NCBI GenBank assembly: GCA_934486735.1
Contig: CAKSQL010000035.1
Location: 1 to 25,184 of the forward strand
Reading direction: 5' to 3'
DNA: 25,184 bases
Origin: an uncultured Clostridia bacterium
Lineage (GTDB): Bacteria > Bacillota > Clostridia > UBA1381
The position numbers and the translations under genes are program-made. This document shows positions 21,881-25,184 of the stretch, one piece after another (position 1 is the stretch's first letter; each line of letters opens with the position of its first letter). The notes beneath the pieces are model-generated. The model ran no database searches. It was given only the letters and a program-made list of their open reading frames with translations, and had not been told where the DNA came from.

Positions 21881-22629
21881 TAGCGCATCTGTTTGACAAC
21901 ATATTCCATTTGAGTTATGTTTTCGCCATCAAATGCATACTCGGTTTCGTTTAAATCACAATCAACCTTCATAAACGCCAAATACTCGTCACTTCCTTTC
22001 ATCAATCGTTCCTTTGAGGTCAAATTTAACAAGTTATCTTGATATTCTACAACCACATAAGTAGTCATAAAATATACTTCTTTGACATTTCCTTGCAGAA
22101 TTTGCTCTGCCGTTTCATTTACCTTTCGATATACTGTGGTTTTTATATCCGCATGAAAGGTATCCAAATCATAAGTTTCATCTTTATACACCGTCATAAT
22201 TGTTGGCATTAAATCAGAAGCTCCAATAATGACGTGCATCGAAACAAACTTATCAAACGGGGTTATTTCACTATTGAAATGAGGAGATTCCATAAACTGC
22301 TTTATAGAAAATTTTTTTATCGTCTTGTCACCCGTTCCAGGTAGAACTAAGGCAAGCCTACCTGCACGTTCGAATTCTTCTTTTTCGGGATAATATACAT
22401 AATCATTAACGAGAAAAAAATCTTTTGGAAGTAATGAATACCGTTTATATTCAGGAACTCCGATAAAAAGATGTGCATTGTCCATAACCAATACACCAAG
22501 TTTTGTAATCAAACTTTCATCCAGAAAGTTATTTCCTATTGTTAGACTTTGACTGGTATCAGGAATGGTTATGGTAATAACTTTTTGGGTATCTAAATCA
22601 TTTATAATTTCAACCTTTTCATCACCCAT
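21808..22629 (-). CDS. Unknown protein, 3' end running into the recombinase remnant
   Basis: A 273-aa product I do not recognise. It is soluble-looking, rich in acidic and beta-prone segments (VITITIPDTSQSLTIGNNF, GVLVMDNAHLFIGVPEYKRY), with no signal peptide or membrane helix. ATG 22629 is chosen because GAGGAGG lies eight bases upstream; in-frame ATGs at 22683 and 22653 have poorer sites. It follows the HTH gene on the same strand and may belong to its operon. The last 20 or so codons overlap, in another frame, DNA that encodes the recombinase, so the natural C-terminus has probably been replaced by a deletion junction between about 21853 and 21880. Confidence 0.6.
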   Translation of the reverse strand: MGDEKVEIINDLDTQKVITITIPDTSQSLTIGNNFLDESLITKLGVLVMDNAHLFIGVPEYKRYSLLPKDFFLVNDYVYYPEKEEFERAGRLALVLPGTGDKTIKKFSIKQFMESPHFNSEITPFDKFVSMHVIIGASDLMPTIMTVYKDETYDLDTFHADIKTTVYRKVNETAEQILQGNVKEVYFMTTYVVVEYQDNLLNLTSKERLMKGSDEYLAFMKVDCDLNETEYAFDGENITQMEYVVKQMRYCLIRADTSVVQSEAEENAMALDI

Positions 22630-22701
22630 CAAAAAGTCCTCCTCGTAATTCATTTTAAGGTTCTTCAACTTACTCGTCATCATTTAATGACTAAAAACCT
22701 T

Positions 22702-23340
22702 TTAATTTTCCAACAGATCTTCAATCTTACATCCAAGAGTCTTTGAAAGTGCAAGAAGAGTTGTTGTTGCAGCTTTATTTATATCCTTTGCTTTCAGTTC
22801 ATACTGTTGCAAAGTTCTTAGGTTTACTCCTGATTTCTCGGCAAGTTCTCTTTGAGAATAGCCAATGTTTTTACGAAGTTCCTGCAATTTTGTTGTAGTG
22901 ATTTTTCTTTCAATTATCGAGTTAACCACATCAACAAATTTTTCTTCTGCTGCTTCGTGGAGTGTTGGATAAAGTTTTTCAATTTCTTTTGCAGATACAT
23001 TCTGAAAAATGTCTTTAAAGGTTCTACCTGTATACCACTGATAATAAGCTACAATCCATCCGCACCAATATTCAGGAGAGAAGTCATATTCTATCTGTAC
23101 TTCCGGGAGTTCTTGTTCTATACCTGCTTTTACAATGATTTCGTGAACAAGTTCTGTTCCTGATAATCCCGAAATGATTTTAGGCACGCCGTTTCCAAAC
23201 TGTGTAGCAAAACCCGTTGTAACAAATAAATCAAAGAATTTTTGCAAACTCATCTTACAAGCATTGACCGCATAATCTACCGCTTCGCCAAGATTTCGCA
23301 TTGCATCATCTAAATATTGTTCATCGTAAGCGTGCATCAT
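22702..23340 (-). CDS. HTH-domain protein, probable antitoxin/partner of the DUF3990 protein
   Basis: A 212-aa protein. Residues about 1-140 form a domain I have seen as a frequent neighbour of DUF3990 genes in Clostridia: YDEQYLDDAMRNLGEAVDYAVN, then PKIISGLSGTELVHEI, and YWCGWIVAYYQWYTGRTFKDIF. Residues about 155-210 are an Xre-type HTH: LQELRKNIGYSQRELAEKSGVNLRTLQQYE, then LALSKTLGCKIEDLL. The ATG at 23340 lies 20 bases inside the end of the DUF3990 gene with GAGGAGG nine bases before it, so the pair is translationally coupled, toxin candidate first. The HTH probably binds the repeats around the promoter at 24037-24065. The antitoxin role is inferred from layout. Confidence 0.72.
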   Translation of the reverse strand: MMHAYDEQYLDDAMRNLGEAVDYAVNACKMSLQKFFDLFVTTGFATQFGNGVPKIISGLSGTELVHEIIVKAGIEQELPEVQIEYDFSPEYWCGWIVAYYQWYTGRTFKDIFQNVSAKEIEKLYPTLHEAAEEKFVDVVNSIIERKITTTKLQELRKNIGYSQRELAEKSGVNLRTLQQYELKAKDINKAATTTLLALSKTLGCKIEDLLEN

Positions 23341-23998
23341 CAGGGGTTACCTCCTCACGAATAATATCTCTCATATAAAGTCCGTTTAAATCTTCTTTTT
23401 CAAGTTCAGCATTAAATGATTCTCTTGCTTCATCGTCTCGTGCTTTACGTTTTGTATAGTAGATTGTATTATCGCAAACTTCATAAGAAACAAACTTAAT
23501 CTCATCAAATGCTTTTTTACTCTTTAAAACAATCTGTTCTCCAAGCTTGCCGAGTCGCATAGCATAAGATAGCTGATTGAGAGAAATTTCGTTATTAACA
23601 AAAGCTCTTGCAAACGAGAAATAAGAATCGTCAGCACGATATCCGATAATTGCATCGTAGCCTTCTGTGTCGGGCATAAAATGTTCGATAAGCCATTCAC
23701 GACCACGCTTCATAACCGGGGTTGATAAACGAACCTTTCTGTTCCTCATCAAAATTGCAAGCCAATGTAAAATGGTATATTCATCTAAGGAAAGATTCAA
23801 AACTTTAAGATTTGATAAATCAATCTCGTATTTATTTACAAAGCCGTCAACATCTTCGGTACAAGCCCATTCTTTTGCAAGCTCAATATGTTCTGTGCAA
23901 TAAAAACCTCTGCCGTAATCGTTATAGGTTTTACCCTTACCAAACTGTGGCTTTTCAATGATTTCAGGCGAGCCGTGATATATTGTTATCTTACTCAT
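23321..23998 (-). CDS. DUF3990-family protein, putative ADP-ribosyltransferase-fold toxin
   Basis: A 225-aa protein with the DUF3990 pattern: ITIYHGSPEIIEKPQFG at the N-terminus, YNDYGRGFYCTEHIELAKEWA near 26-46, YDAIIGYRADDSYF near 114-127 and LGEQIVLKSKKAFDEIKFV near 152-170. DUF3990 is placed by fold with ADP-ribosyltransferases. His in YHGS and Tyr in GFYCT fit the NAD-binding His/Tyr positions, and Gln/Glu in LGEQIV may be catalytic; these assignments are inferred. With an HTH partner overlapping its 3' end and a repeat-flanked promoter, a toxin-antitoxin module is the best reading, but no target is known. It appears full length. Confidence 0.72.
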   Translation of the reverse strand: MSKITIYHGSPEIIEKPQFGKGKTYNDYGRGFYCTEHIELAKEWACTEDVDGFVNKYEIDLSNLKVLNLSLDEYTILHWLAILMRNRKVRLSTPVMKRGREWLIEHFMPDTEGYDAIIGYRADDSYFSFARAFVNNEISLNQLSYAMRLGKLGEQIVLKSKKAFDEIKFVSYEVCDNTIYYTKRKARDDEARESFNAELEKEDLNGLYMRDIIREEVTPDDARLR

Positions 23999-24010
23999 AG
24001 TTACATCTCC

Positions 24011-24084
24011 ATACTTCTGTAGAGTTATACATTTATATTATACTCCCATAGAAGTATTTTGTCAAGACCTCTGTGGGAGTTTGT
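24011..24084 (-). promoter_or_regulatory. Promoter with three operator-like repeats for the DUF3990/HTH pair
   Basis: On the minus strand TTGACA (24065-24060), a 17-base spacer and TATAAT (24042-24037) form a consensus promoter. Three related 20-base sites surround it: 24011-24030 (+, ATACTTCTGTAGAG core), 24038-24057 (-, ATACTTCTATGGGAG) and 24065-24084 (+, ACCTCTGTGGGAG). The first two form an inverted pair around the -10 and start region; the third overlaps the -35. This suits repression by the downstream HTH protein. Confidence 0.75.
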
Positions 24085-24097
24085 AAAAAAACATATA

Positions 24098-24391
24098 TTA
24101 TTCTAAGTCGTAAAGGATATCTTCCAAATCAGCAATAGCTTCCTCAACAAAATCTGCTCGCAGTTTTTCATTGCCAACAATACAACGATACTCTTCCGGC
24201 AAACGAACTCCTGAAGTTTTTATAATTATATGTAACAAAGAAAATGCGTCTTGTGTCATTTCGTTCTCAATCATAAATTCAAGAGAACTATAAAGAATTC
24301 TTACCTCCTCCGCCGAAACTTTTTTGCATAGTTTGTCAACCATAGGAGAGATTATTGCTCCTGATACTGCATTAATTATATGTGCGTTCAT
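24098..24391 (-). CDS. Unknown 97-aa protein in the mobile region
   Basis: I do not recognise this protein. It is largely helical by composition and acidic toward the C-terminus (EEAIADLEDILYDLE), without signal peptide, membrane helix or Cys motif. AGAAAGGAG lies seven bases before the ATG, a good site that supports it as a real gene. It is on the same strand as, and 32 bases upstream of, the operator region of the DUF3990/HTH pair. It may be cargo of the element; no function is proposed. Confidence 0.55.
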   Translation of the reverse strand: MNAHIINAVSGAIISPMVDKLCKKVSAEEVRILYSSLEFMIENEMTQDAFSLLHIIIKTSGVRLPEEYRCIVGNEKLRADFVEEAIADLEDILYDLE

Positions 24392-24531
24392 AATAGCACT
24401 CCTTTCTTGAAAATATATATGTAAAATTCATATTGTTATTTTTGTGTTGAGTACGGTGATGTACATAAGTGGTCATTACTGATATGACTCGAAATCCATT
24501 GTTACGACACATTAGTTCTCGGGGTTCGAAA
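24392..24531. other. Gap between divergent mobile-region genes
   Basis: The gap holds the ribosome binding site of the minus-strand 97-aa gene and the leader of the ParB-like gene. A short GTAC-N6-GTAC dyad occurs at about 24451-24464. I see no clear promoter for the plus-strand gene; a weak GGGG precedes ATG 24532. Confidence 0.35.
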
Positions 24532-25184
24532 ATGCAATTTATTTTTCAAAATGACGAGCAAAGGAATACCGAGGAAATAAAGCCTGTTCCAATATCCGAA
24601 TTAAAACCGTTTACGGAGCAACCGTTTAAGGTAAAACTTGATGAAGATATGGACGCACTTGTAGAAAGTATCAAGCAATGCGGCGTACTCACACCCGTAA
24701 TTGCAAGACCGCACAAGGACGGCGGCTATGAAATACTTTCGGGACATCGCAGAGTGAAAGCGTGTGAGCTTGCCGGAATAACCGATATTCCCGTTGTAGT
24801 AAAAAATCTTGATGATGATACTGCTACAATTCTGCTTGTAGACAGTAATCTACAACGTGAACACATCTTGCCGAGCGAGAAAGCATTTGCCTATCAAATG
24901 AAGCTGGAAGCAATGAAAAGGCAAGGTGCGAGAACCGATTTAACTTCTGCCCAAATTGGGCAGAAGTTAGAAAACAAGGTATCAAAGGATATATTAGCTG
25001 AACAAGTCGGCGAAAGTCGAAATCAAATCCAACGATATATCCGTTTAACAAACCTCATAGATCCCATTTTGGATATGGTGGATAACAACCAAATTGCAAT
25101 GAACGCCGCCGTTGAAATATCTTATCTCGGCTCAAAGGAGCAAGCGGCGGTTATGCAGTCCATTGAAAAAGAGGAAACCTCTCC
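24532..25184 (+). CDS. ParB/RepB/Spo0J-family protein of integrative-element type, 3' truncated by window end
   Basis: An open frame of at least 217 codons running off the window. It carries a ParB N-terminal (ParBc/Srx-like) domain: EEIKPVPISELKPF, VESIKQCGVLTPVIARP, the conserved ILSGHRRVKACELAGI, then DDDTATILLVDSNLQREHILPSEKAFAYQMKLEAMKRQG. An HTH-like central part follows (ILAEQVGESRNQIQRYIRLTNLI). This version, with SNLQRE-HILPSE, is common in clostridial integrative conjugative elements next to a ParA gene. The start is uncertain: ATG 24532 has only a weak GGGG upstream, and the frame also opens at ATG 24484 (MTRNPLLRHISSRGSK). It likely acts in element maintenance or regulation. Confidence 0.82.
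   Translation, partial: MQFIFQNDEQRNTEEIKPVPISELKPFTEQPFKVKLDEDMDALVESIKQCGVLTPVIARPHKDGGYEILSGHRRVKACELAGITDIPVVVKNLDDDTATILLVDSNLQREHILPSEKAFAYQMKLEAMKRQGARTDLTSAQIGQKLENKVSKDILAEQVGESRNQIQRYIRLTNLIDPILDMVDNNQIAMNAAVEISYLGSKEQAAVMQSIEKEETS

Noticed and set aside
24451..24464. GTAC-N6-GTAC dyad resembling the attachment-like site in cotJC, as a possible right end of a small element
   Set aside because: The spacing differs (6 versus 8 between the GTAC arms) and the following sequence does not resume cotJC; a ParB-like gene of element type continues beyond it.
24515..24540. GGGGTTCGAAA looking like a tRNA T-loop
   Set aside because: The flanking bases do not form the T-stem or an acceptor stem, and the stretch lies at the start of the ParB-like frame.

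Overview
The window looks like chromosomal DNA from a spore-forming, low-to-mid GC Clostridia-class Firmicute. The evidence is Shine-Dalgarno sites of AAAGGAG/GGGAGG type, sigma-A promoters with 17-bp spacers, the FabK-type enoyl-ACP reductase in a fab-acc operon, a Rex repressor, and the spore-coat genes cotJA/cotJB/cotJC. Species cannot be fixed from the sequence alone.

Layout: (1) 1-6306, + strand: fatty-acid synthesis operon fabK-fabD-fabG-fabF-fabZ-accD-accA, ending in a strong terminator. accB and accC, often inside this operon in other Firmicutes, are absent. A structured repeat separates accD from accA. (2) 6313-7970: two decaying genes. One is an N-terminally short M56/BlaR1-type peptidase fused to an S-layer-homology-like tail; the other is an HD-domain gene broken by a frameshift. 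(3) 8210-10891: a large secreted protein with an NlpC/P60- or CHAP-like cysteine hydrolase domain, two ricin-B-like modules and three InlB-type repeats. (4) 11037-15044, - strand: serine synthesis (serC-serA) and, upstream, metF with a gene for a cobalamin-dependent methionine synthase activation-domain protein; together these cover serine supply and one-carbon/methionine metabolism. (5) 15263-19690, + strand: rqcH, a small secreted copper-amine-oxidase-N-like protein, a tandem 165-bp structured repeat, a pyridoxal/pyridoxamine-kinase-like gene overlapping an XRE regulator, and a GNAT acetyltransferase. (6) 19893-20537, - strand: rex, with a textbook promoter and a candidate Rex operator.

(7) 20787-21317: cotJA-cotJB-cotJC, with cotJC cut off after about 31 codons. 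The cut falls in a 20-bp dyad with a central GG, the architecture expected of a large-serine-recombinase attachment site. From there to the window end the DNA has mobile-element character: the C-terminal remnant of a large serine recombinase, an unknown protein whose 3' end runs into it, a DUF3990/HTH toxin-antitoxin-like pair with a three-copy operator around its promoter, an unknown 97-aa protein, and the start of a ParB-family gene of integrative-element type that runs off the end.

The two most interesting points are the element lodged in the spore-coat gene cotJC, which invites comparison with skin-like elements excised during sporulation although the visible recombinase is broken, and the three-hairpin repeat that sits directly before accA and pdxK and supplies their ribosome binding sites.
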